A stretch of 42,625 bases of DNA from Candidatus Poribacteria bacterium (lineage in GTDB: Bacteria; Poribacteria; WGA-4E; WGA-3G), in the NCBI GenBank assembly GCA_012271015.1, contig JAAXHD010000120.1, positions 12,978 through 55,602 on the forward strand, in the 5' to 3' direction. The notes below the pieces were generated by a model. It was not told the DNA's origin, did no database searches, and saw nothing but the letters and a program-made list of their open reading frames with translations. How positions within the stretch are numbered: position 1 is the first letter of the stretch; every line of letters begins with the position of its first letter. Below, in pieces: positions 25,452-32,607 of the stretch. Position numbers and translations under genes: made by a program.

Positions 25452-26366
25452 CTAAAAAATGGTTGCTCCGTGAGCATCCGGCTTTAAAATTTTAATATCC
25501 GCCGCAATCTGGTGCTTTTTAAATGCAACTTGCATCTTCTCAGAAACTTGTTCTGTGTGCTCCAGACAATAGGCTGCGACAGTCGGTCCTGCTCCGCTCA
25601 ACGCGACGCTCAGTGCTCCAGCGGTGGTAGCAGCTTCTGCCACATCATCAAAACCTGGAATCAGTGAAGCCCGGTAAGGTTGATGCAACCTATCCTTCAT
25701 TGCAACACGCAACATTTCAAATTGCCTCGTGGCAATGCTGGCGATTAGCAGTGTGCTTCGGCTTGTATTGTAGATTGCATCTGCAAAGCCCACTGATGTT
25801 GGTAGCACCCCTCGTGCTTGTTCTGTTGACAGTGGGAAATCGGGAATTGCCAGTACAATCGAAAGGAGGGACGGACACTCTAATCGAACAGTATGAACCT
25901 GAGCATCCTCCTGTGCTGAAACGACGAGTCCACCATACAATGAGGCGGCGACGTTATCGGGATGCCCTTCCAGTTCTGTCGCAAAATTGAGGAGTTCTGG
26001 ATTAGAAAATGGAGTACCGCAGAGTGCGTTTGCAGTGAGCAATCCGCCAAGAATGGCAGTTCCACTGCCGCCGAGACCACGAATTGCAGGTATTCCATTT
26101 TCTATCTGCAATTTAAAGCCTTTCGGACGTTCCGCGCCACTCTGGTGGAAAACAAGTTCCGCCGCTTGAAACGCGACATGCTCCGGCGTACTTGGTATTT
26201 TATCAGCATCTACGCCACTTACAGAAAGACTGTCGGTTTCAGAAAGTTCTAACGTGACTGTGCTATAGAGTTGGAGAGCGAGCCCTAACACGTCGAATCC
26301 GGGTCCCAAATTCGTTGTGCTTGCCGGGATCCGCGCGGTAACTTTTCGGTCAAAAGTAGGAGGCAT
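25452..26366 (-). CDS. thrB: Homoserine kinase
   Basis: The 304-residue GHMP-family kinase phosphorylates homoserine with ATP in threonine synthesis. It has the N-terminal substrate motif IPASTTNLGPGFDVLGLAL (residues 12-30) and the ATP-binding GLGGSGTAILGGLL near 95. The C-terminal motif GALSVALSGAGPTVAAY appears near 250. The usual GLGSSAA is slightly changed (GLGGSGT), within the range of the family. Length matches typical ThrB. The start ATG at 26366 abuts repeat copy E. The upstream neighbour is an aspartate-type aminotransferase, which fits amino-acid metabolism. No thrA or thrC lies nearby. Confidence 0.92.
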   Translation of the reverse strand: MPPTFDRKVTARIPASTTNLGPGFDVLGLALQLYSTVTLELSETDSLSVSGVDADKIPSTPEHVAFQAAELVFHQSGAERPKGFKLQIENGIPAIRGLGGSGTAILGGLLTANALCGTPFSNPELLNFATELEGHPDNVAASLYGGLVVSAQEDAQVHTVRLECPSLLSIVLAIPDFPLSTEQARGVLPTSVGFADAIYNTSRSTLLIASIATRQFEMLRVAMKDRLHQPYRASLIPGFDDVAEAATTAGALSVALSGAGPTVAAYCLEHTEQVSEKMQVAFKKHQIAADIKILKPDAHGATIF

Positions 26367-26440
26367 TTTTAATTATACCTTGCGGAGGAACACTGGACCT
26401 TTCGAGTTTGACGTGCATTCCTCATATCTTAAAGAAACAC
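26367..26440 (-). repeat. Gene-start repeat, copy E, directly at the thrB start
   Basis: On the minus strand CCGCAAGG, TATAAT, TAAAA and ATG are contiguous. Upstream blocks (AGATATGAGGAATGCACGTC) resemble those of copies A and D. TATAAT is a perfect -10 hexamer 5 nt from the ATG, but no good -35 lies 16-18 nt upstream. Confidence 0.75.
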
Positions 26441-26470
26441 CACGGCATTCATACCGTTGATTTACGCGCA

Positions 26471-26516
26471 TTCAGCGTTGATTCGCAAAAACCCTGCGCC
26501 GATGTTGCAGGCTATG
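26471..26516 (-). terminator. Dispersed repeat with terminator-like hairpin after the aminotransferase gene
   Basis: On the minus strand CCTGC, a 9-nt loop, GCAGG and GTTTTTGC lie about 110 nt downstream of the aminotransferase stop. The block is nearly identical to 47-92. Together with copy E it makes a spacer that could end one transcript and begin the next. Confidence 0.5.
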
Positions 26517-26625
26517 GTTTTTCAATCTTCAGTTTTCGGTTAAGAGGGTTCTGGTAACAATCATAGGTTTTTAGCGACCTTTCACTGAAACCCACAACTG
26601 ACAACCCATAAGAGATAACTATTGG

Positions 26626-27798
26626 CTACAACTTCGAGATTGCAGTTTCCATTCTGCCTAATGCCTCTTGGATATTATCTAACGAATTGGCATACGAAAG
26701 ACGGAGGTACCCATCACCATATTTGCCGAAAGAGGTACCAGGCAATAAGGCGACATCTGCTGCCTCCATGAGATAATCAGCGAGTGCTTCACATGAAATC
26801 GGCAGTTGTGTAACATTGGGAAATACATAGAAGGCACCGAGCGGTTTGATGCAGCTGACACCTTCAATTGCATTCAGTCCATCTACAATTGCGTCACGTC
26901 GTTTCTGAAATTCTGAAACCATCTGAGTAACAGAGGCTTGCTGCCCCGTCAATGCCTCTATCCCAGCGAGTTGTGTGAAGGTAGCAGTACAGGAATTGGA
27001 GTTAATAGTTAACTGCGTGATTTTATCGGCAATCGCTTGCGGCGCGATACCGTAGCCTAACCGCCAGCCTGTCATTGCATAGGTTTTAGAATGCCCTTCG
27101 ATCAGGATTGTGCGTTCCTTCATACCGGGCAGACTGAGGACGCTGTGGTGTTTACCTTCATAGAGAATACGTGAATAGACTTCGTCTGTCAAGACATAAA
27201 AGTTGTGTTTCTGTGCGAGTTCGGCGATTGCTTCAAGGTCTTCAGTGGTTAGCGTACCACCTGTAGGATTCTGGGGTGAGTTGAGAATCAGCAATTTCGT
27301 CCGATCAGAGATCGCGGCTTCAAGATCTTCAAGCCGGAATCGGAAATCTACCTCCTCGCGAAGGGGTAGCGGTACGGCTTTTCCGCCGATGAAGTCGATA
27401 ACAGATTCGTAAACGGGGAAACCCGGTTCGGGATAAATTACCTCATCACCATCATCGATTAACGCTAAAATAGTGAAGAAAATAATAGGTTTCGCTCCGG
27501 GTGTCACGGTGACTTCGTCAGGGTGTATGGTAACACCCCGCGTCTCTGTTATATGTTCTGCGACGACTTCGCGAAATTCCGGTACACCGGCAGATGGGCA
27601 GTAACCGGTATGTCCGTCCTTCATTGCTTTGTACGCCGCCTCAATAATATTAATGGGTGTTGGAAAATCCGGCTGTCCTATTTCCAAGTGGATGATGTCT
27701 TTGCCCTGTGCCTCTAACTGTTTGGCTTTAGCTAAGACCTCAAATGCGGATTCCGTGCCTAATCGACTCATCCGCGTTGCGAATGTGGATACTTCCAA
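26626..27798 (-). CDS. Class I/II pyridoxal-phosphate aminotransferase (aspartate aminotransferase-like)
   Basis: The 390-residue product has the aspartate/aromatic aminotransferase pattern. It shows IGQPDFPTP near residue 40, PSAGVPEFR near 69, NSPQNPTGGTL near 173, and DEVYSRILYEGK near 205. The PLP-lysine segment SKTYAMTGWRLGYG is near 235 and LRLSYA lies near the C-terminus. It transfers amino groups between aspartate-type donors and 2-oxoglutarate. The start is TTG at 27798, supported by GGAGG 7 nt upstream; ATG at 27771 is an alternative. The upstream sequence GGAGGTATAATT resembles the tail of the gene-start repeat. The substrate among Asp, Ala or aromatic acids cannot be fixed. Confidence 0.9.
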   Translation of the reverse strand: MEVSTFATRMSRLGTESAFEVLAKAKQLEAQGKDIIHLEIGQPDFPTPINIIEAAYKAMKDGHTGYCPSAGVPEFREVVAEHITETRGVTIHPDEVTVTPGAKPIIFFTILALIDDGDEVIYPEPGFPVYESVIDFIGGKAVPLPLREEVDFRFRLEDLEAAISDRTKLLILNSPQNPTGGTLTTEDLEAIAELAQKHNFYVLTDEVYSRILYEGKHHSVLSLPGMKERTILIEGHSKTYAMTGWRLGYGIAPQAIADKITQLTINSNSCTATFTQLAGIEALTGQQASVTQMVSEFQKRRDAIVDGLNAIEGVSCIKPLGAFYVFPNVTQLPISCEALADYLMEAADVALLPGTSFGKYGDGYLRLSYANSLDNIQEALGRMETAISKL

Positions 27799-27813
27799 AA
27801 TTATACCTCCGCG

Positions 27814-27925
27814 TATTGGCTATCGGCTGTCGGCTGTCAGTAATCGTCGTAGATCCTGCGAACGTTTTCATCTGTCACAAGGGTCACTAACTGAGGGCTG
27901 AAATCCGACCGCTGACGGCTATTCT
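27814..27925. repeat. Quasi-tandem GGCTATCGGCTGTCAGTAATC-type repeat cluster
   Basis: Degenerate 7-8-nt units (GGCTATC, GGCTGTC, GGCTGTC, AGTAATC) occur at 27818-27846, and more at 27886-27925. The second group runs into the last codons of the YCF48-like gene. The family recurs at several gene edges in the window. Confidence 0.6.
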
Positions 27926-28938
27926 GCTTGCATTATAGCTCCGGTGGAACTCGCTACCCACACGTTTTTTCCGTCAAGCACAAAAACTTTGACTAATTTT
28001 TCTTTGGAATCTTCAAGTTCCCAAGTGTAGCCACCATCACTGGTACGTAGGATGGCACCAACTCCAAAGTCGCCACCAACAGCCCAACCGTTTTTCTCAT
28101 CTGCGAACCCAACACTTCGTAGTGTCTCTTCTGTGCCGCTGACTTGATCTTTCCATGATTCGCCGCCGTCAGCGGTATGAAGAATTACACCATTTTCACC
28201 AACAGCCCAGCCCATTGACGCATCAAGGAAAAAGATGTCTTCAAGGATATCCTCTCTATTGGTCGACTGTGTGACCCAGGTCTGTGCACCATCAGTCGTT
28301 TTCTGAATCAAGGCATGTTGCCCTTGCGTACTGGGACTCACGCGGACCCCGGCAACCCATCCGGTTTGTTCGTCAAGAAATTGGATGGCGTTGTACATAT
28401 TTGCGTCATCATCGCCAACCGCACCGAGTTGTCCACCTTGAAGAATTTTCCATGAGCGCCCGCCATTTTTCGTAGAAAGGATGGTGTCACTTTCTCCTAC
28501 TGCATACCCGACCTCTTTATCAACAAAATAGATGCCTTTAAGTCCGTTTCCAACCTTGCTGGTTTGCATTTCCCAGTCTCTACCGTTATCGGTACCGACA
28601 ATTGTGCCGTTCGCGCCGACAGCCCAACCATGTTTATCGTCAAGGAAGTACACTTCGGCTAAATCCGCAGGGATTTTGATTTCCGATTTTTGCCATGATT
28701 TACCACCATCCATAGTATATCCGATAAAGCCGGGATTTTCAAAGTCTTCAAATGACGCAGCACCGACTACCCAGCCGGTACTCTGCCCTGTAAAAGCGAT
28801 TGACATGTAATCCCGAACTTCTGGATCACGTTCTTGTAAAACGCTCCAATTTCCTAACGCCGGTAGAACGGTCCCCAAAATGCCGAGGGTCGCGAGTAGC
28901 ATTATTCCGATCAGTAGGCGTGACTCAAGCCTATTCAT
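27919..28938 (-). CDS. YCF48/photosystem II stability factor-like beta-propeller protein
   Basis: The 339-residue product has an N-terminal hydrophobic signal or anchor (residues 8-27). It then has six to seven propeller blades marked by FVDKEVGYAVGESD, FLDEQTGWVAG, FLDASMGWAVGENG and FADEKNGWAVGGD, each paired with a DGGxSW-type element. YCF48-like and BNR-like proteins are exported and bind other proteins. In non-photosynthetic bacteria their role is unknown. AAAGGAG lies 12 nt before the ATG, and a good promoter is at 29104-29076. The C-terminus overlaps repeat units. Confidence 0.88.
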   Translation of the reverse strand: MNRLESRLLIGIMLLATLGILGTVLPALGNWSVLQERDPEVRDYMSIAFTGQSTGWVVGAASFEDFENPGFIGYTMDGGKSWQKSEIKIPADLAEVYFLDDKHGWAVGANGTIVGTDNGRDWEMQTSKVGNGLKGIYFVDKEVGYAVGESDTILSTKNGGRSWKILQGGQLGAVGDDDANMYNAIQFLDEQTGWVAGVRVSPSTQGQHALIQKTTDGAQTWVTQSTNREDILEDIFFLDASMGWAVGENGVILHTADGGESWKDQVSGTEETLRSVGFADEKNGWAVGGDFGVGAILRTSDGGYTWELEDSKEKLVKVFVLDGKNVWVASSTGAIMQAE

Positions 28939-29075
28939 TGTGATTGTATCTCCTTTATTCGTAAAGATGTATATTAACAGCAGATTCTTTTAGATGCAGC
29001 TTGCAAATCTCCCAAAAACCTACCATCATAAAGCTGGTGTAGCTTAGCAAGCCAATGACCTGCCAATAAAATTAT

Positions 29076-29104
29076 AATATAACCCTGAACTGAAAATTAG
29101 TCAA
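29076..29104 (-). promoter_or_regulatory. Sigma-70-type promoter for the YCF48-like gene
   Basis: On the minus strand TTGACT (29104-29099) and TATATT (29081-29076) are separated by 17 nt. The gene start lies about 138 nt downstream. The rest of 28939-29216 shows no gene. Confidence 0.6.
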
Positions 29105-29216
29105 TAAATTTTTCCTAAGCATCCGAGGGACTGGAACGTTGAAAGCAATAGGGAGTCTACGTAGGAAAACTAAAACTCTGTACCGCTGCGAGGATGCGTC
29201 TTAATGTCATACACCC

Positions 29217-30605
29217 CTACTTCGCAACAATTAAAGTTCCAGTCTTAAAACTCTCTCCCACCTGAAGTTGATAGACGTAAACACCGCTTTCCACAATTTC
29301 ACCGGCTTCGTCGCGTCCATCCCAAATTAGCTCCGTTTCACCGGGTAGTGCAGTTAAAGTCTTCACAAGCATTCCGTCAATGTCAAATATGAGTACTGTG
29401 AATTCCCCTGAAGTCTCTTCAAGTGCGCGCGCAGGGAAGACAATCCGATTGAAATCCTCGTCAGGCGAAAGTGGTGTAAAAGGATTCGGATAGGGTTTAT
29501 CAAAAATACGAAGTTTCTTTTTAACAGGTGCCGACGCGTTATCCTCCTCGTCAATGGCGATGACAGCATAAGTAAAACTGCCTATAGACAATGGACGATC
29601 ATCAATAAACCTATATTCCGTTTTTACCTCGCTTATCCTGCCATTAGCAAGTGGCTCAGGTTCACCGGATCCCGATCCAAATAAGACCTGATATGCTCTC
29701 ACGTCACGACTGACGCTCGGTTTCCATAAGACTTCGACCCCATCGCTTGAAGGAACGATGCTAAGCATCGTCGGCGGTTCCGGTGCGGCAGTATCCGGTG
29801 ATACATTTACTGTTTGTATCGGTGAACGCTCCGATTGCAAGTGCCGCGTCTTGTAAGCGGTGATTTGATAGGTATGGTTTCCCGGAGGGACGTTTACGTC
29901 GCGAAACGTGGTTGACGATCGATTTTCAACCTGAATAGTAGAATCGTCCTTATCCCTGTAGATGAGGTAACCGTTGACATCTGGATCCGTTGATTTCTGC
30001 CAGCGAAGGGTCACATCGTTTTCTCCGGTTTTATCGGCTTCAGCGGTGAAGCCGATAACTGGAGCAGGCGGCACATTCGGAATAACCTGTAAGGTAAAAT
30101 CGTCGTTGTTAAGTTTTCCATCTGCCTGCCCTGGTCGGATGAATTCACCGATAGGACTGTCTTGAAGGTTGCGAAGACGCGCTCTGAAAACTGCGTCTGG
30201 AATAAGCGTATTCGGTGTCTGACATTCAAAAGTAATTTCATAGAGCGAGTTCTGAAAATCAACGATAACATCTGCAAGTTCAACGCGCAGCACACTGCCT
30301 CCTGAGACGACAGCCCTTGCTACAATTTGGTTGCCATCACGCAAGATACCTCTGAAAAAGGAGGTTTGGGTCAGAAATCCCCGTGGCATCGTGATTTCAA
30401 TCGTTTTAATTTCCTCACCCGGCTCCGCCAGAGATCGGTCAATTACAAGCGTCACGAGCAAGGGGACGGTTGAACTCGCAGGAACAACGCCTTCCTTTTG
30501 CCCGGCGACGTTAATCTCTCCAACAGAGGTAACTGCTCCATAACTATTAGCGGAAACCAAGAGTAGACTACTGATAAGTATCAAAGCAATGGATATGTTT
30601 TTCAT
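29217..30605 (-). CDS. Secreted protein with fibronectin type III domains and a FlgD-like C-terminal domain
   Basis: The 462-residue product has a signal peptide (residues 1-23, ending NSYG). A beta-rich N-terminal domain comes first, followed by two FN3-like domains at about 175-270 (LRWQKSTDPDVNGYLIYRD) and 275-370. The end is a FlgD-type Ig domain at about 380-462 with YPNPFTP, LIFDIDGMLVKTL, LIWDGRDEAGEIVESGVYVYQL. This C-terminal domain is common in secreted or cell-surface proteins of FCB-type bacteria and may act as a sorting or anchoring module (inference). The start ATG at 30605 abuts repeat copy F. It is followed on the same strand by the YCF48-like gene and preceded by the PorV-like gene, which may make a surface-protein group. 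Confidence 0.88.
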   Translation of the reverse strand: MKNISIALILISSLLLVSANSYGAVTSVGEINVAGQKEGVVPASSTVPLLVTLVIDRSLAEPGEEIKTIEITMPRGFLTQTSFFRGILRDGNQIVARAVVSGGSVLRVELADVIVDFQNSLYEITFECQTPNTLIPDAVFRARLRNLQDSPIGEFIRPGQADGKLNNDDFTLQVIPNVPPAPVIGFTAEADKTGENDVTLRWQKSTDPDVNGYLIYRDKDDSTIQVENRSSTTFRDVNVPPGNHTYQITAYKTRHLQSERSPIQTVNVSPDTAAPEPPTMLSIVPSSDGVEVLWKPSVSRDVRAYQVLFGSGSGEPEPLANGRISEVKTEYRFIDDRPLSIGSFTYAVIAIDEEDNASAPVKKKLRIFDKPYPNPFTPLSPDEDFNRIVFPARALEETSGEFTVLIFDIDGMLVKTLTALPGETELIWDGRDEAGEIVESGVYVYQLQVGESFKTGTLIVAK

Positions 30606-30760
30606 TTTTTAATTATACCTTGCGGTTCGGTCAGAGGGATTAATACCTTGACCTTTATTTTCGTAGACCTGAAAAAATACCCAAGCAAGGGGAAATTGAA
30701 GAAACGCCCAAGCAAAAACCCCTATCAAAAACACCCTGCGCCGTCGTTGCAGGCTATGGA
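30606..30760 (-). repeat. Gene-start repeat, copy F, including terminator-like hairpin
   Basis: Reading the minus strand from the PorV-like stop: CCTGC...GCAGG with T-runs (30752-30727), then TTTTTGCTTGGGCGTTTC, a second CTTGGGTATTTT, and the tail GACCGAACCGCAAGG, TATAAT, TAAAAA, ATG. It shows the cassette order most clearly: end signal, variable middle, gene-start tail. Confidence 0.8.
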
Positions 30761-30816
30761 TTTGGGTCTAACGCAAATCTCGCTACTGACTGCTAGCAAC
30801 CGACAATCGACAACTA

Positions 30817-31764
30817 TTAAAGCAACAGATTAAGGGAAAATCGCTGTGTTATATTGTCCTGTAAATTTCCACTTAGCAGTTGAAACCCATAATCGAGTTG
30901 GAGGGTAGTACCACTGATTGGAAGTTTGGCACTTCCACCGAAACTCAGGGTTGTTGCCGAACTCCCTCCACTTTTCACGCCATAACCGCCGCGAACAGCG
31001 ATGGAACTATTCAACCAGATTTCCATTCCTGTGCGTATATAAATTTCGCCATTGCGAGACGCGACCTCAAGACTTCCCAGGCTACCTCTCAACAAGTTGC
31101 TGACTGCCGCGCCCTGTGCGCTCATCTCTGCGATAGAGGCAAGTCTGTATGCCAAACCAGCACGGACGTTTAACGGCACCGAATCTGTCTGCGTGTCAGA
31201 TATGCTCATATCTGCGGGGAGTAGGTTCTCTACGGATGCACCAAGACTCAGACTCTGGAAAGGTTTTACAATCACGCCGAGATCGAAAGAAACGGCTGAA
31301 CTGGAGGTCCTGACGAAATATGGATTCTCTGCGATGAATTCGTTTGTCTCATCAAAAGCGGTACGGAAGAGTTTCAGATTTCCCCCGATTGCGAATTGTT
31401 TGAAAAGAGCATTTCCATAAGAGAGGCGCAACGTCTGTTCACTATAAATTTCAGAATCTTCTGCTAAGCCCCCAAAACCTGCCCCTATTGACCCTATTCT
31501 TCCAAGCGAGATAACACCACTGATGGCATTATAGGTAATGAGCCCATTAAAGCGTTGTGCGTGCGTAGCACCGAGATGGACCTTATCAATATAACCCAAC
31601 CCTGCGGCGTTGTAATCTGCGGCGTTACTATCATCGGCGAGTGCGACGAACGCTCCGCCTAAACCTAACGGTCTCGCGCCCACACCAATATTATTGAATG
31701 TCGCAGCGGCAACAGCTGGAAAAAGCAACACGATGAGAAGAATTAGACAGAATATATACTTCAA
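30817..31764 (-). CDS. PorV/PorQ-like outer-membrane protein
   Basis: The 315-residue product has a signal peptide of about 20 residues ending VAAA, then the family start NIGVGARPLGLGGAFVALADD followed by NAAGLGYID. Repeated amphipathic strands come after, and the C-terminus is LNLLL. This resembles the PorV/UPF0164 branch of FadL-like barrels, which in FCB bacteria help deliver surface proteins through type IX secretion. Here no other type IX genes are visible. The neighbour ends in a FlgD-like domain, a frequent partner. The start is TTG at 31764, with AAAGGA 9 nt upstream. A cluster of CAGTNATC-type repeats follows its stop. Confidence 0.85.
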   Translation of the reverse strand: MKYIFCLILLIVLLFPAVAAATFNNIGVGARPLGLGGAFVALADDSNAADYNAAGLGYIDKVHLGATHAQRFNGLITYNAISGVISLGRIGSIGAGFGGLAEDSEIYSEQTLRLSYGNALFKQFAIGGNLKLFRTAFDETNEFIAENPYFVRTSSSAVSFDLGVIVKPFQSLSLGASVENLLPADMSISDTQTDSVPLNVRAGLAYRLASIAEMSAQGAAVSNLLRGSLGSLEVASRNGEIYIRTGMEIWLNSSIAVRGGYGVKSGGSSATTLSFGGSAKLPISGTTLQLDYGFQLLSGNLQDNITQRFSLNLLL

Positions 31765-31805
31765 TCTATTATTTCCTTTATAGTGATATACGTATCAACT
31801 CAATG

Positions 31806-31830
31806 GAATTCGGGGTTACAAACCCCTCCC
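31806..31830. repeat. GGAATTCGGGGTTACAAACCCC-type palindromic repeat
   Basis: GGGGTT at 31812-31817 pairs with AACCCC at 31821-31826. The wider unit is related to 32793-32822 (inside sppA) and to the tandem unit at 2725-2800. Here it lies between the PorV-like and pcm genes. Confidence 0.6.
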
Positions 31831-31833
31831 ACT

Positions 31834-32496
31834 TTAGTTTAGTCCACCTGTCATCGGTACAAAACGGACAGGGATAATCTCAGTGGTTTCGAGAGATTGT
31901 ACTGAATTCTCATCAGTTTGAAGTCCTTTTCGAATTAAAAGGAGATTTTGTTCAGAACCACCGACAGGAATCACCAGCCTACCGCCCGGCTTGAGTTGCT
32001 GAATGAGTCGCTCCGGTACGTCGGTAGGTGCTGCCGCGACAAGCACGGCATCATAAGGGGCGTGTTCCTCCCAACCGTAATATCCATCCCCCATTTTGAG
32101 ATGAATATTTCGATAGTTGAGTGCCTCTAATCGCGCTTTTGCCCTTTTGACTAGTCCGGGTATAATCTCAAGAGAATAAACATCTCTCGCCAATTCTGCC
32201 AGTACTGCAGCTTGATAGCCACAACCCGTTCCGATCTCAAGGACTCTTGAAGTTGGGGTGAGCCCCAGCAAATCTGTCATCAGCGCAACGATATACGGCT
32301 GCGAGATCGTTTGGTCACAATCGATCGGCAACGCCCCATCCTGATACGCCACATTGAGGTATTGCGGTTTTACAAACAGGTGCCGCTCTACCTTTCGCAT
32401 AACAGCAAGCACTTGAGGATTGTGGATACCACGCGCTTCAATCTGGTTCCGAACCATTTTGCGACGTAGTGTCTTGTAGTTCCTGGCGAAGAGCAT
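31834..32496 (-). CDS. pcm: Protein-L-isoaspartate O-methyltransferase
   Basis: The 220-residue product repairs age-damaged proteins by methylating L-isoaspartyl residues with S-adenosylmethionine. It shows MVRNQIEARGIHNPQVLAVM (residues 14-33), PIDCDQTISQPYIVALM near 53, the SAM-binding VLEIGTGCGYQAAVLAEL near 83, and GGRLVIPVGG near 180, all standard for Pcm. Length is typical. The ATG at 32496 has no clear ribosome site and is preceded by CAGTAGTCAG-type repeat units. MVRNQIEARG at residue 14 is an alternative start. Confidence 0.93.
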   Translation of the reverse strand: MLFARNYKTLRRKMVRNQIEARGIHNPQVLAVMRKVERHLFVKPQYLNVAYQDGALPIDCDQTISQPYIVALMTDLLGLTPTSRVLEIGTGCGYQAAVLAELARDVYSLEIIPGLVKRAKARLEALNYRNIHLKMGDGYYGWEEHAPYDAVLVAAAPTDVPERLIQQLKPGGRLVIPVGGSEQNLLLIRKGLQTDENSVQSLETTEIIPVRFVPMTGGLN

Positions 32497-32503
32497 TTTT
32501 TCG

Positions 32504-32528
32504 TAGTAGTCAGTAGTCAGTTTTCAGA
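32504..32528. repeat. GTAGTCAGTAGTCAGTTTTCAG short repeat upstream of pcm
   Basis: Three degenerate GTAGTCA/CAGTTTTCAG units lie just upstream of the pcm start, with the same character as those at 15446 and 40717. The rest of the short gap to sppA shows nothing further. Confidence 0.55.
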
Positions 32529-32607
32529 GAGCGAGGTTTTTTATCTAAGCGTTTCCTCACCAGCGGGGTTAAACACTCTATTTCACAAACAGGATACAAA
32601 TGTGATA

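Noticed and set aside
29034..29090. tRNA-like start (GCTGGTGTAGCTTAG) upstream of the YCF48-like gene
   Set aside because: No anticodon arm, T-loop (TTCNANNC) or matching 3' acceptor follows; only a short D-stem-like pairing is possible.
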